A DNA stretch of 64,000 nt from CBFDCQ01 sp965603355 (lineage in GTDB: Bacteria > Hydrogenedentota > CAZGCA01 > CBFDCQ01). The translations under genes and the position numbers were made by a program. Location: positions 31,621 to 95,620 of the forward strand of contig CBFDCQ010000003.1 of assembly GCA_965603355.1 (NCBI GenBank), read 5' to 3'. Shown here in pieces: positions 33,262-41,515 of the stretch (positions are counted from its first letter, which is position 1; the number at the start of each line of letters is the position of its first letter). Under the pieces are notes generated by a model, which saw only the letters and a program-made list of their open reading frames with translations, did not search any database and had not been told where the DNA came from.

Positions 33262-33386
33262 CTCAAAACCTCCAGTAAGACGCGACGCACGGCGGCGTCT
33301 TTCGCTTCCCGCTATCGCAGTCTTTCCACTGTTAGCGTGTCCGTGCTGCTGCAAGCCTGCGCCAGCATAGTCGGCCCGGGTACGAG

Positions 33387-34721
33387 TCAGTTCATCATGG
33401 CTGAGGCAAGTCCGAGCACGAACACAAAGCCAAGCAAGTCAGTCAGAAACGTCACAAATAAACCGGAGGCAACCGCAGGGTCCACCTTCAGTTTGGTCAA
33501 CATGAGCGGAACAAGGGTACCGGCCGCAGCGGCGATGAGGAAATTCAGCATCAACGCAGCCGCGAGGACAGCGCCCAACCTTGAATCCCTCCCCAGAACC
33601 GTTCCCAGCGCGAACACTGCGCCGCCCGCCACAACTGCCACGAGCACACCTAGCTGCATCGCTACAAGTAACTGTTTAAGCAACATCCTGCGCGTGTCAC
33701 TCAGATTGACTGTACCGAGCGCAAGATTGCGAATGATCATCGTAAAGGTCTGCGTACCCGCATCACCGCCCATGCCGCCGACTATCGGCAGGAAAGCGGC
33801 GAGAACTGGAAACCCTTCTATCGTCTTTTTGTGTGCGAGCACGACCGCCGACGCACATGATACGGCTGCGAGCTTCAGCAACAGCCACGGGATTCTCTTA
33901 CGGACCGAGGCGAACGCAGGTTCGAAAACCTTCTCGTCCTCATCCAGACCGACCATCCTGTAAATGTCCTCGGATGCCTCCTCGTCGATCACGTCAACGA
34001 TGTCGTCCACCACGATGCGCCCGACAAGTTTGCTGTCACCTTCAACAACCGGCAGAGAGATCAGGTCGTACCGCTTGAACAATTTCGCGACCTCCTCCTG
34101 ATCGAGGTTTACGTTCACGGTGGGAACGTCCTTATCCACGAGCGACTCTATCGGCGCGTCGGGATCGGCCGTGACCAACTCATACAGATGTATCGTACCG
34201 GCGTAATGTCCGTTCGAGGTCACTGCAAACACGTTATGGACGTGCTGGACGTAATCTGCGTTCTGACGCAGTTTCTCGATAGCTCCGGCAGCGGTCAGAC
34301 ACGTTTCGACCGCGACGTATTCCGACTGCATCAACCCGCCGGCGGTCTCCTCGCCGTACCTGAGAAGCTCCTCGACCTCCTCCTTATCCTCGGGGCTGAT
34401 CTTTTCCAGTACGTCACGAGCGAGCTCGGTCGGCAGCTCCGCGATGAGGTCGGTCGCATCGTCCGACTCCATCTCCTTCACCACCTCTGCGAGCCGCTTC
34501 TCGCTCAGCTTCTCGACGAGCTCCTGCTTGGCCTGGTCTTCGAGCTCCAGCAGTACCGCTGAAGCGGTCTCCGCGTCGAGAAGGTCGAACACCTGACGCA
34601 CTTCTTCAGCATCCATGTGTTCCAGAACGTCGGCAATATCTCCCGGATGGAGGTCCGCGAGAGAGCGGGTCTTCTCTTCAACGTGCTTGCTGTCCAGAGC
34701 TGGTTTTTCTCTTGGGTTCAT
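33387..34721 (-). CDS. mgtE: Magnesium transporter MgtE
   Basis: A 444-residue magnesium channel. The cytoplasmic part has an amino-terminal N domain (to about 130) and two CBS domains (about 135-255) that sense Mg2+. The membrane part has five helices, with the pore motif PIVGGMGGDAGTQT after the first. It takes up magnesium. It has its own consensus promoter at 34777-34806. I see no M-box riboswitch in the leader. Confidence 0.94.
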   Translation of the reverse strand: MNPREKPALDSKHVEEKTRSLADLHPGDIADVLEHMDAEEVRQVFDLLDAETASAVLLELEDQAKQELVEKLSEKRLAEVVKEMESDDATDLIAELPTELARDVLEKISPEDKEEVEELLRYGEETAGGLMQSEYVAVETCLTAAGAIEKLRQNADYVQHVHNVFAVTSNGHYAGTIHLYELVTADPDAPIESLVDKDVPTVNVNLDQEEVAKLFKRYDLISLPVVEGDSKLVGRIVVDDIVDVIDEEASEDIYRMVGLDEDEKVFEPAFASVRKRIPWLLLKLAAVSCASAVVLAHKKTIEGFPVLAAFLPIVGGMGGDAGTQTFTMIIRNLALGTVNLSDTRRMLLKQLLVAMQLGVLVAVVAGGAVFALGTVLGRDSRLGAVLAAALMLNFLIAAAAGTLVPLMLTKLKVDPAVASGLFVTFLTDLLGFVFVLGLASAMMN

Positions 34722-34776
34722 CTGCCTTAACCGAGATAGAGATGGGCGAAACTAGTTAGCCGGTGCAAACCTAGGT

Positions 34777-34806
34777 ATTCTATCACGTAGTGCGTGCGGC
34801 TGTCAA
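34777..34806 (-). promoter_or_regulatory. Sigma-70 promoter of mgtE
   Basis: Perfect TTGACA (34801-34806), 18-bp spacer, TAGAAT (34777-34782) on the minus strand, about 55 bp before the mgtE ATG. Confidence 0.8.
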
Positions 34807-34948
34807 AGCGTACACCGGAGCTTGCCCATTCTCCCTAAAGTGAATTCCGCCGATTTTCTGAGGTGTCAGGCGTGGAGCTTGTGTCGCCGGCACGTTCTTC
34901 CTAGAGCCGCACGGGTGTGCGGAATTGGGAGATGCAACCGGCTTGGAC

Positions 34949-35524
34949 TCAACCGCGCCGGGCGTCCGGTTCAACGATAGGAATGTCGCTTCGGCACAGA
35001 GGACAGTCTGTTGGGTCGTAGGTGTCGATCGCGAGCTCAGCCAGCGCGTGGAACGGCACATCAAACTCAGCCGCTCCGCCGCTTCTGTCCACAAGAGCGC
35101 CGATGCCACACACTTGCGCACCTCTTTCGCGCAGGTGTTCAACGGTCTTTCTCACCGACCCGCCCGTCGTAACGACATCCTCAACGACAACAACCCCCGT
35201 GCCGGGCGGGACGGTAAACCCGCGCCGAATAACCATACTATCGCGCTCCTTTTCTGAGTAACATCCGCTCACGCCAAGAGCCCGAGCAACCTCGTGGGCC
35301 AGGATGATGCCCCCGACTGCAGGTCCCACAACGAGATCAATGCGTTCCGAAACGAACCTGGCAGCCAACTCTTCCGCGAGCAGCTTCGCGTTGTCGGGAT
35401 GCTGCAGCACCAGCGCCGCCTGGAGGAATTTGGGGCTGTGCCTGCCGCTGGTGAGCACGAAATGACCTCTCAGCAGCGCGCCGCAATCCTCAAAAACGTT
35501 GAGTATCTCTTCTCCGCTCAGCAT
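34949..35524 (-). CDS. pyrE: Orotate phosphoribosyltransferase
   Basis: A 191-residue enzyme that joins orotate and PRPP to give OMP. The PRPP loop is VVVEDVVTTGGS, and the start region FVLTSGRHSPKF is typical. The last gene of the pyrK-pyrD-pyrE run, 60 bp after pyrD. The carboxy-terminal tail with DCPLCRSDIPI carries a CxxC pair that is common in relatives. Confidence 0.94.
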   Translation of the reverse strand: MLSGEEILNVFEDCGALLRGHFVLTSGRHSPKFLQAALVLQHPDNAKLLAEELAARFVSERIDLVVGPAVGGIILAHEVARALGVSGCYSEKERDSMVIRRGFTVPPGTGVVVVEDVVTTGGSVRKTVEHLRERGAQVCGIGALVDRSGGAAEFDVPFHALAELAIDTYDPTDCPLCRSDIPIVEPDARRG

Positions 35525-35584
35525 AGGACACCTCGCACGACGTACGACAATCCAGCGGGCCGTGTCCGGCCTGAGAACCCGGTC

Positions 35585-36538
35585 TCAGGACGGCAGCTCC
35601 AGGCTGCCCGTGAGTTCGGCCACGGTCTTGATGCCGTTTCGCTCCATGTACTTCGTAATTCCATCAACGATATCGATGCTTGCTCTCGGGTCGGCGAAAC
35701 TTGCGCTGCCGACGGCGACCGCTGCAGCGCCCGCGATGAGAAATTCGAGCGCGTCACTCTCGTAACGTATGCCGCCCATACCTATAACAGGTATGCTGAC
35801 AGCCCGCGCGACTTCCCAAACCATGCGAACGGCAATCGGGCGGATGGCGGGCCCGCTCAGGCCGCCCGTCACACCACCCAGAAACGGTTGTCGCCTCTCC
35901 ACATCCACGACCAACCCGGGTATCGTGTTAATCAGCGAAACCGCGTCGGCACCCGCGTTTTCCGCCGCGACCGCTATCTCCGCAATCGATGTTACCGCCG
36001 GGGACAGTTTCACAACGAGCGGTAGTCCGGTGACTTTGCGCACGGCCTCAGTGTACCGGCTCGTTGCCTGAGCGTCTTGAGCCACCAGGTCGGTTACGGA
36101 TTTGCCTCGTCCTGATACGTTCGGGCAAGAAAGATTCATCTCTATCCCCGAAATCTGCGGATGTCCGGAAAGCCTGCCTGCCAGCTCCACGAACTCTTCA
36201 GCAGTTTCCCCATGGATATTGGCGATTATCGGTGAATCGTATTGGGCCAGAAGCGGCAGCCTTTCCTTGAGCAGCGCGTCAACGCCCACGTTCTGCAATC
36301 CGATCGAGTTCAACATGCCTGACGGCGTCTCTGCTATGCGCGGCGGCGGGTTTCCCGCGCGCGGTTCAAGGGTGATAGTCTTGAGCACTATGCCGCCGAG
36401 ACGTTGCAGGTCGAGCACTTGTGCGAACTCGATTCCGTATCCAAACGTGCCGGATGCGACAAGAACGGGATTCTTCAACTGCATTCCGGCGATTGAAACC
36501 GTCGTGTCGGGCACGAGCGACTTCTCCCTTTCCGTCAC
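35585..36538 (-). CDS. pyrD: Dihydroorotate dehydrogenase B, catalytic subunit
   Basis: A 317-residue FMN enzyme of class 1B. The conserved NLSCPNVSGRGK holds the active-site cysteine, and ASGTFGYG at the start and GMGGIRYESDALEFLIAGA near the end bind FMN. It works with the PyrK electron-transfer subunit, whose gene overlaps it by 4 bp, and oxidises dihydroorotate with NAD+. Confidence 0.95.
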   Translation of the reverse strand: MTEREKSLVPDTTVSIAGMQLKNPVLVASGTFGYGIEFAQVLDLQRLGGIVLKTITLEPRAGNPPPRIAETPSGMLNSIGLQNVGVDALLKERLPLLAQYDSPIIANIHGETAEEFVELAGRLSGHPQISGIEMNLSCPNVSGRGKSVTDLVAQDAQATSRYTEAVRKVTGLPLVVKLSPAVTSIAEIAVAAENAGADAVSLINTIPGLVVDVERRQPFLGGVTGGLSGPAIRPIAVRMVWEVARAVSIPVIGMGGIRYESDALEFLIAGAAAVAVGSASFADPRASIDIVDGITKYMERNGIKTVAELTGSLELPS

Positions 36539-37377
36539 GAATCGTCCCCCCAGGATACGCGTCGACTGTCAATGACAGGGCCCTGCATGCATACTCGGAA
36601 GTAATGCGGTTCCTTCCCTGTCTCCGCGCTCGCTCCACGCACCGCGCACGCCATGCACGCACCGAGCCCACACCCCATTCTTGCCTCTAGCGACAGCTGG
36701 CAAGGGGCGTTCGCCCGTTCCGCCAGACGGGCCACCGCAGCAAGCATTTGGTGCGGGCCACAGGCGTAAACCGCCGCTCTATGTTCGCTGACTTCCGTCT
36801 TCACGGCGGCGGAAAGCGATTCTCCAAGTCCCAGGGTCACAAATCCTTTCGCCCCAAGCGAGCCATCTTCCGTGAACACTGCGAGATCCACATTGCGTGT
36901 ATCAAAATCCTGCATACAAGGGAGTTCCGTGGAGCTCTTTGCGCCATAAAACACTTTCGGTCTGATTCCGGACAGCACGAACGCATCCGCCAGAGCGACC
37001 ATGGGGGCCACTCCGGTGCCCCCGGCCACTATGAGGTGCTCCGTCGCACCTTCCGCTATCTTGAACCCTCGTCCCAGCGGTCCGAGAACACCCAGAGTAT
37101 CGCCGGCGCATACTCTGCTCAACAACGCGGTTCCCCGGCCCACCACCTTGTAGAGCAGCTCGAAGCCGGTTGGATTTCCCTCCGCATCGCGGATTAACCG
37201 ATACAGGCTCATTGGGCGACGCAGAAGCGGATCGGTTCCCTCGCCGCCCACCTCCAGCATGAAGAACTGGCCCGCGACGCTTTCCGCGGCAAAGTGAGGC
37301 GCTTCGAAACCGATCTGATACCACGACGGCGCACACTGGGCGTGTTTGATAACCCTAAGCTTTTCGGAGAACATCAT
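36535..37377 (-). CDS. pyrK: Dihydroorotate dehydrogenase B, electron transfer subunit
   Basis: A 280-residue FAD and [2Fe-2S] protein. The FAD-binding domain has RRPMSLYR, the NAD domain AGGTGVAPM, and the carboxy-terminal cluster cysteines are in MGCGLGACMACAV plus a later FRVCMQGPV. It passes electrons from PyrD to NAD+. The start at 37377 is placed at tandem ATGs with GGGGG upstream. A weak TTGACT/TAATGT pair with an 18-bp spacer lies about 85-110 bp further upstream. Confidence 0.94.
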   Translation of the reverse strand: MMFSEKLRVIKHAQCAPSWYQIGFEAPHFAAESVAGQFFMLEVGGEGTDPLLRRPMSLYRLIRDAEGNPTGFELLYKVVGRGTALLSRVCAGDTLGVLGPLGRGFKIAEGATEHLIVAGGTGVAPMVALADAFVLSGIRPKVFYGAKSSTELPCMQDFDTRNVDLAVFTEDGSLGAKGFVTLGLGESLSAAVKTEVSEHRAAVYACGPHQMLAAVARLAERANAPCQLSLEARMGCGLGACMACAVRGASAETGKEPHYFRVCMQGPVIDSRRVSWGDDS

Positions 37378-37850
37378 GTGAATCGACCCCCTGCCGGTTC
37401 CAAATCTGAAGACGGCGTCATCGCCACACGTCCTCCAACCGTCATTGGAACCGTCCACACATTAATACATTACCGTTACAAGAGTCAATAGGCAAGCTCG
37501 CGCGATGTCGGACTCTCAGTACATACCTGTTACGTTTGCGCCATGGCAGCTTCTTGCGGCCTCACCACGAGCCTGATATACTCAGCGTCGAGCGAGAGGT
37601 GGGCGTTGATGATAGCCCAAGGCTTCCTGACAGCGAGGCTGATGTCAAGGACTATAAGATCCTCCTACACCGTTGATACTCCAGCCGTACGCGCTTCACT
37701 ATCTGTTCTGTTCTCTCGTTCCGGAGCAGGTTGGAAGGGCGGTTACCCTTGACAATAAGGAGGAGATTCTGGTACACTGAACGGCAATGCGTTTATTCGT
37801 AAAATCAGGTACTTAATGAAGTTACAAGCGTACTTGAGGGTTCTGATCGA
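37378..37850. other. Divergent intergenic region between pyrK and the exporter island
   Basis: No convincing gene; a short open frame at 37543-37752 has no ribosome site. A promoter for the exporter operon is at 37749-37778. Confidence 0.6.
37749..37778 (+). promoter_or_regulatory. Sigma-70 promoter of the exporter island
   Basis: Perfect TTGACA (37749-37754), 18-bp spacer, TACACT (37773-37778), about 70 bp before the permease ATG. It probably drives 37851-45289 as one unit. Confidence 0.65.
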
Positions 37851-38675
37851 ATGGCTTTAGGTGGAATTCGCGGTTTTGTGACCGATATGGTTCAGCATCG
37901 CGAGCTGTTAGTGAGCCTCGCCTCAAAGGAGTTCAAGATCAGGTACAAGGTGGCTGCGCTGGGCTTCCTGTGGACGGTTCTGAACCCGTTGTTACTAATG
38001 TTGGTTCTGAGCTTCGTACTGAAGAAAATTGGCCTTCGCTGGGAGGAATCCGTCGATAAGGACTTGATTCCGGTGTGGCTGCTTTGTGCGCTAATCCCGT
38101 GGAACTTCATGGCGCACTCCTTGTCGCGGAGCCCGGGCGTGCTTGTGGACAATGCAGGGTTGATTCAAAAGGTTTACTTTCCGCGCGAGATCATCCCTCT
38201 GGCAAGGGTGATGGCGAACTCTCTAAACTTTCTCATAGCACTTGTGGTGTTACTATGTTTCCTACTCGCATTTGGGGTGAAACCAAGCATATGGTGGATA
38301 ATCGGTGCGCCCTTGATAATCATCGGCGAAATCCTGTTCGTTGTAGGTATGTGTCTTGCCGTCTCCAGTCTCAACGTGTTTTATCGGGACGTGGCGTTCG
38401 TTGTGGAAGTGCTCCTGCTGGTTTGGTGGTGGGGAACGCCGATCTTTTACCCTCACGATCAGGTGATCCAACCCGAGGTATCGGAGCTTGTCTACCGCAT
38501 ATATATGGCGAACCCGATGGCGGCCACCGTCGTTTCGATGCGGCAGATCTTCCTCGAGAGACGGTTCCCGGATGCCTCTCTTGTGCTCACGTTGTTCGCG
38601 GCAGCGTTCCTATCGCTCATTATCGGCACGGTGATTTTCCGTCGTCGACGGGGCGTATTGGCGGATTTTGTATAG
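37851..38675 (+). CDS. ABC-2 polysaccharide export permease (Wzm-like)
   Basis: A 274-residue inner-membrane protein with six predicted helices. The conserved first part ELLVSLASKEFKIRYK and the interior FYRDVAFVVEVLLLVWWWGTPIFYP are typical of O-antigen/teichoic-acid export permeases. With the ATPase encoded 2 bp downstream it should carry an undecaprenyl-linked polymer across the inner membrane. The start has no strong ribosome site, but the homology begins here. Confidence 0.92.
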   Translation: MALGGIRGFVTDMVQHRELLVSLASKEFKIRYKVAALGFLWTVLNPLLLMLVLSFVLKKIGLRWEESVDKDLIPVWLLCALIPWNFMAHSLSRSPGVLVDNAGLIQKVYFPREIIPLARVMANSLNFLIALVVLLCFLLAFGVKPSIWWIIGAPLIIIGEILFVVGMCLAVSSLNVFYRDVAFVVEVLLLVWWWGTPIFYPHDQVIQPEVSELVYRIYMANPMAATVVSMRQIFLERRFPDASLVLTLFAAAFLSLIIGTVIFRRRRGVLADFV

Positions 38676-38677
38676 AG

Positions 38678-41464
38678 ATGAGTGTGCTTTCCATAAGAGA
38701 CGTTGGCAAAAAGTACAGGCTGCGGCGAGAGACACGCATGTTCACTAACGAGCTTGTGCGTCGCCTGCTGAGAAGACGTCAAACCGAGGAGTTCTGGGCG
38801 CTAAGGGACATAACATTCGACGTCGAAGCCGGAGAATCGTTGGGCATTATAGGGCCAAACGGTTCGGGCAAGAGCACTTTACTGAGGATCATCGCAGGAG
38901 TCACGGAATGTACAGAAGGGGAGGTGTCGGTACAGGGTCGAGTCGCCTCGCTGCTGGAACTTGGCACCGGATTTCATCCGTATCTGACGGGCCGCGAGAA
39001 CGTTTACCTGAACGGCGCGATATTGGGGATAGAGAAGGAAGAGATAGAACGTAATTTCGGCAAAATCGAGGAGTTCGCTGGAATTGGACGATTCATAGAC
39101 GTTCCTGTAAAAGACTACTCTTCGGGAATGTACGTGCGGCTGGCATTCGCCGTGGCAATTAATTCCGACCCGGACATCTTCCTCGTTGACGAGGTTCTCG
39201 CGGTGGGGGATGAGGAGTTCCAGCAGAGGTGTCGCGCAAAGATACGCGAGTTGCAGGGCTCCGGCAAGACCATCGTGTTCGTGTCGCACGACCTTAACAT
39301 AGTGAACGAGCTGTGCGACAGAGTCATCCTCCTGCGTGAAGGAAGGATAATGGAGAAGGGGTCGGCTGAAAGAACGATAAACTTCTACCTGCATACCATC
39401 GGCAAGCAAGAGGGAATTGCGTTCCTGAAAGCAGGTTCGCTCGAACTCATTTTCAATAACGGCAAGATCGCGCTTTTCAGTGACGGCCAGATGTTAACCA
39501 GAGCACACGGAGGGCACACCTCGGTCTTGTCGCGCGGGATTTGGTACGAATCCACGGGGGCAAACTGGCACGTCGAGACGTGCACCGACACGGAACTGGT
39601 AGCCACCGGCACGTACACGAGAATACCGGTCAGCCAGACGTGGCGGATCAAGCTTGAGGCACCGTCGACGGTGCTGTGGAATGTGGAAATAGAGGCTGAG
39701 GCCGGTGCAGAAGTCAATGGGCGGCATGCGTCTCTGGTACTATCGACCTCGTATACGAAGTGGTTCACCGAGCTCAGAGAAAGCGAGTTTCCCAGAATAG
39801 ATCCCGGCGATACGCGGTGGACACCGGTGTTTCAGCGTGACGAACACGTTAAGATCATAGGAGCGACGGCCGGCGAGGACGAAGCTGGACTTCCGTCTGT
39901 GTGCTGGGAGACGGATGACCGCGCACCGCTGAGTTCGCTCTTGGTGCTGAACAGCGACTACACCCTCAACTCCAGGGTGCTGCAGACCGTTGAATTACGT
40001 CCCGGCGACGTGCGTGAACTCTCGGCCGGCAAGGAACTCTTTGTCTCGGCCAGGATCGACCTCGGACAACCGTTGGAGCTCATCCGAAAGCGCCTCAAGG
40101 AAGCCCGTCGCGAACGAAGGGCTATCCTGAAAAACGGCAACCTCAGTTTGGCGTTCGAAGAAGGCAGTTTCCGCCTGTTCCTGGACGACAGGGAAATAAC
40201 AGGAGGGCATGGGGCGTACAGTTCCATCTTGTCTCGGGGAATGTGGATCGATTCGTCGACAGCGCAATGGCGTCTTGAGTCACATTCGGACACTGAGCTG
40301 GTCGCAATAGGAATATCCAGAAGGATACCGATCTGCCAGATATGGCGGATCAAGTTGGAAAGCCCTACAGCCATTCGCTGGTCCGTCGAGATGGAGGTCC
40401 AAGATGATACCGTCGTGTCGCGGCGACATATCTCACTGATACTGCCCACCGAGTACACGAGATGGTTCACGGAAAAGGAGTCGGGCAAGTTCCCGACAAT
40501 TCATCCTGATGAGACCGAATGGATACATTTGTCGCACCGGGACGAGCAGGTCAAGTTCATGGTGGCAGCACCTGAAGAGGTGGGGCCCGATTCGCCGGTG
40601 GTCTCGGTTGAGGCGGAGATGTTGGCGCCGAAGGTGGCTTTTCACGTGATAAACAGCAGCTATGCGCTCAATTCGAGAGTGTTACAGGTGCTGGAGCTGC
40701 ACCCGGGAGATCACGAAGAACTTCTTCCCGGGAGGCAGTCGTTCGCTTCGGTAATGATACACCTGGACAGGTCCGAGGAGCTTGTCCAAGAACGGCTCAC
40801 GGAAGTGTACCGAGGCACAATGGTGCGGGCAGGCAACCTCAATGCCGTGCTTGACAGGGGGAAGATCCGCCTTCTGTGGCGAGACAACGAGGTAACCCGA
40901 GACCGTTGCGTTTTCTTTTCAATCCGCAGCGGCGATCTGTGGGACGAGTCAGTGCAGGGGCGCTGGCGTGTTGAGCAAGTTTCTCCGAACGAATTGAGGG
41001 CGGCAGGAACGATGTTGAGGCTGCCCGTGGTCCAGGAATGGACGCTGAGAACGTGTGAGGACGGTACGCTCGAGTGGAAAATCTGTCTCGACGTCAGAGA
41101 GAGGTTGCATGTTGAGGAGCTGGTCGTTAACGCGATGCTCTCGCCGGAATATGACGCTTGGGCAACCGCCCACGAATCAGGGGCTTTCCCGCCGTTCGCG
41201 CCGAGGATTGGTGAGTGGACGCACTTGGCCAAGGTGCTCAAGCCGGGCGCCTTTGCAGAGGCCGGATGCACAGATGTCGCCGGGAACCGCCCGCGCACGG
41301 TTCGCATCTCGTTCGAGGCGCCGTGGATAGCCATGGCAGCCAATGCCGGCAGCCTGGAAACGGCACGTGTGATACAGGGTGTGAAACAGTATCCGGAAGG
41401 CGCCGGTGTACTGGAGCCGGGACGGCATGAGGTCTTTTCTGCTAAGATACTATGTAATGAGTAG
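38678..41464 (+). CDS. Wzt-like ABC exporter ATPase with triple C-terminal repeat
   Basis: A 928-residue protein. Residues 1-246 are an ABC ATPase: Walker A GPNGSGKST (about 59-67), Q-loop region, signature YSSGMYVRLA, Walker B IFLVDE and the switch histidine in VSHDLN. Known Wzt proteins add one carbohydrate-binding domain of 130-170 residues. Here three tandem copies of a beta-rich domain follow: about 252-485, 486-717 and 718-928. Each starts with a G-N/S-L core, has a RIPxxQxWRIKLE-like block with WxVEM after it, and ends with LNSRVLQxxELxPGD. Copy 3 is the most diverged. The repeat resembles a mutarotase-type beta-sandwich by pattern only. It probably reads the polymer's end or modification before export. 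Transcribed with the permease. Confidence 0.9.
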   Translation: MSVLSIRDVGKKYRLRRETRMFTNELVRRLLRRRQTEEFWALRDITFDVEAGESLGIIGPNGSGKSTLLRIIAGVTECTEGEVSVQGRVASLLELGTGFHPYLTGRENVYLNGAILGIEKEEIERNFGKIEEFAGIGRFIDVPVKDYSSGMYVRLAFAVAINSDPDIFLVDEVLAVGDEEFQQRCRAKIRELQGSGKTIVFVSHDLNIVNELCDRVILLREGRIMEKGSAERTINFYLHTIGKQEGIAFLKAGSLELIFNNGKIALFSDGQMLTRAHGGHTSVLSRGIWYESTGANWHVETCTDTELVATGTYTRIPVSQTWRIKLEAPSTVLWNVEIEAEAGAEVNGRHASLVLSTSYTKWFTELRESEFPRIDPGDTRWTPVFQRDEHVKIIGATAGEDEAGLPSVCWETDDRAPLSSLLVLNSDYTLNSRVLQTVELRPGDVRELSAGKELFVSARIDLGQPLELIRKRLKEARRERRAILKNGNLSLAFEEGSFRLFLDDREITGGHGAYSSILSRGMWIDSSTAQWRLESHSDTELVAIGISRRIPICQIWRIKLESPTAIRWSVEMEVQDDTVVSRRHISLILPTEYTRWFTEKESGKFPTIHPDETEWIHLSHRDEQVKFMVAAPEEVGPDSPVVSVEAEMLAPKVAFHVINSSYALNSRVLQVLELHPGDHEELLPGRQSFASVMIHLDRSEELVQERLTEVYRGTMVRAGNLNAVLDRGKIRLLWRDNEVTRDRCVFFSIRSGDLWDESVQGRWRVEQVSPNELRAAGTMLRLPVVQEWTLRTCEDGTLEWKICLDVRERLHVEELVVNAMLSPEYDAWATAHESGAFPPFAPRIGEWTHLAKVLKPGAFAEAGCTDVAGNRPRTVRISFEAPWIAMAANAGSLETARVIQGVKQYPEGAGVLEPGRHEVFSAKILCNE

Positions 41465-41515
41465 GACTGTTGTTGTGACGGAGCATGATAGGCTTCCGAA
41501 TCGGGGGAATAGGAA

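Noticed and set aside
34722..34948. M-box magnesium riboswitch before mgtE
   Set aside because: The distance from promoter to ATG is only about 50 bp, too short for an M-box, and its conserved bases are absent.
37543..37752. Small gene between pyrK and the exporter permease
   Set aside because: No ribosome site, no recognisable domain and overlap with the exporter promoter.
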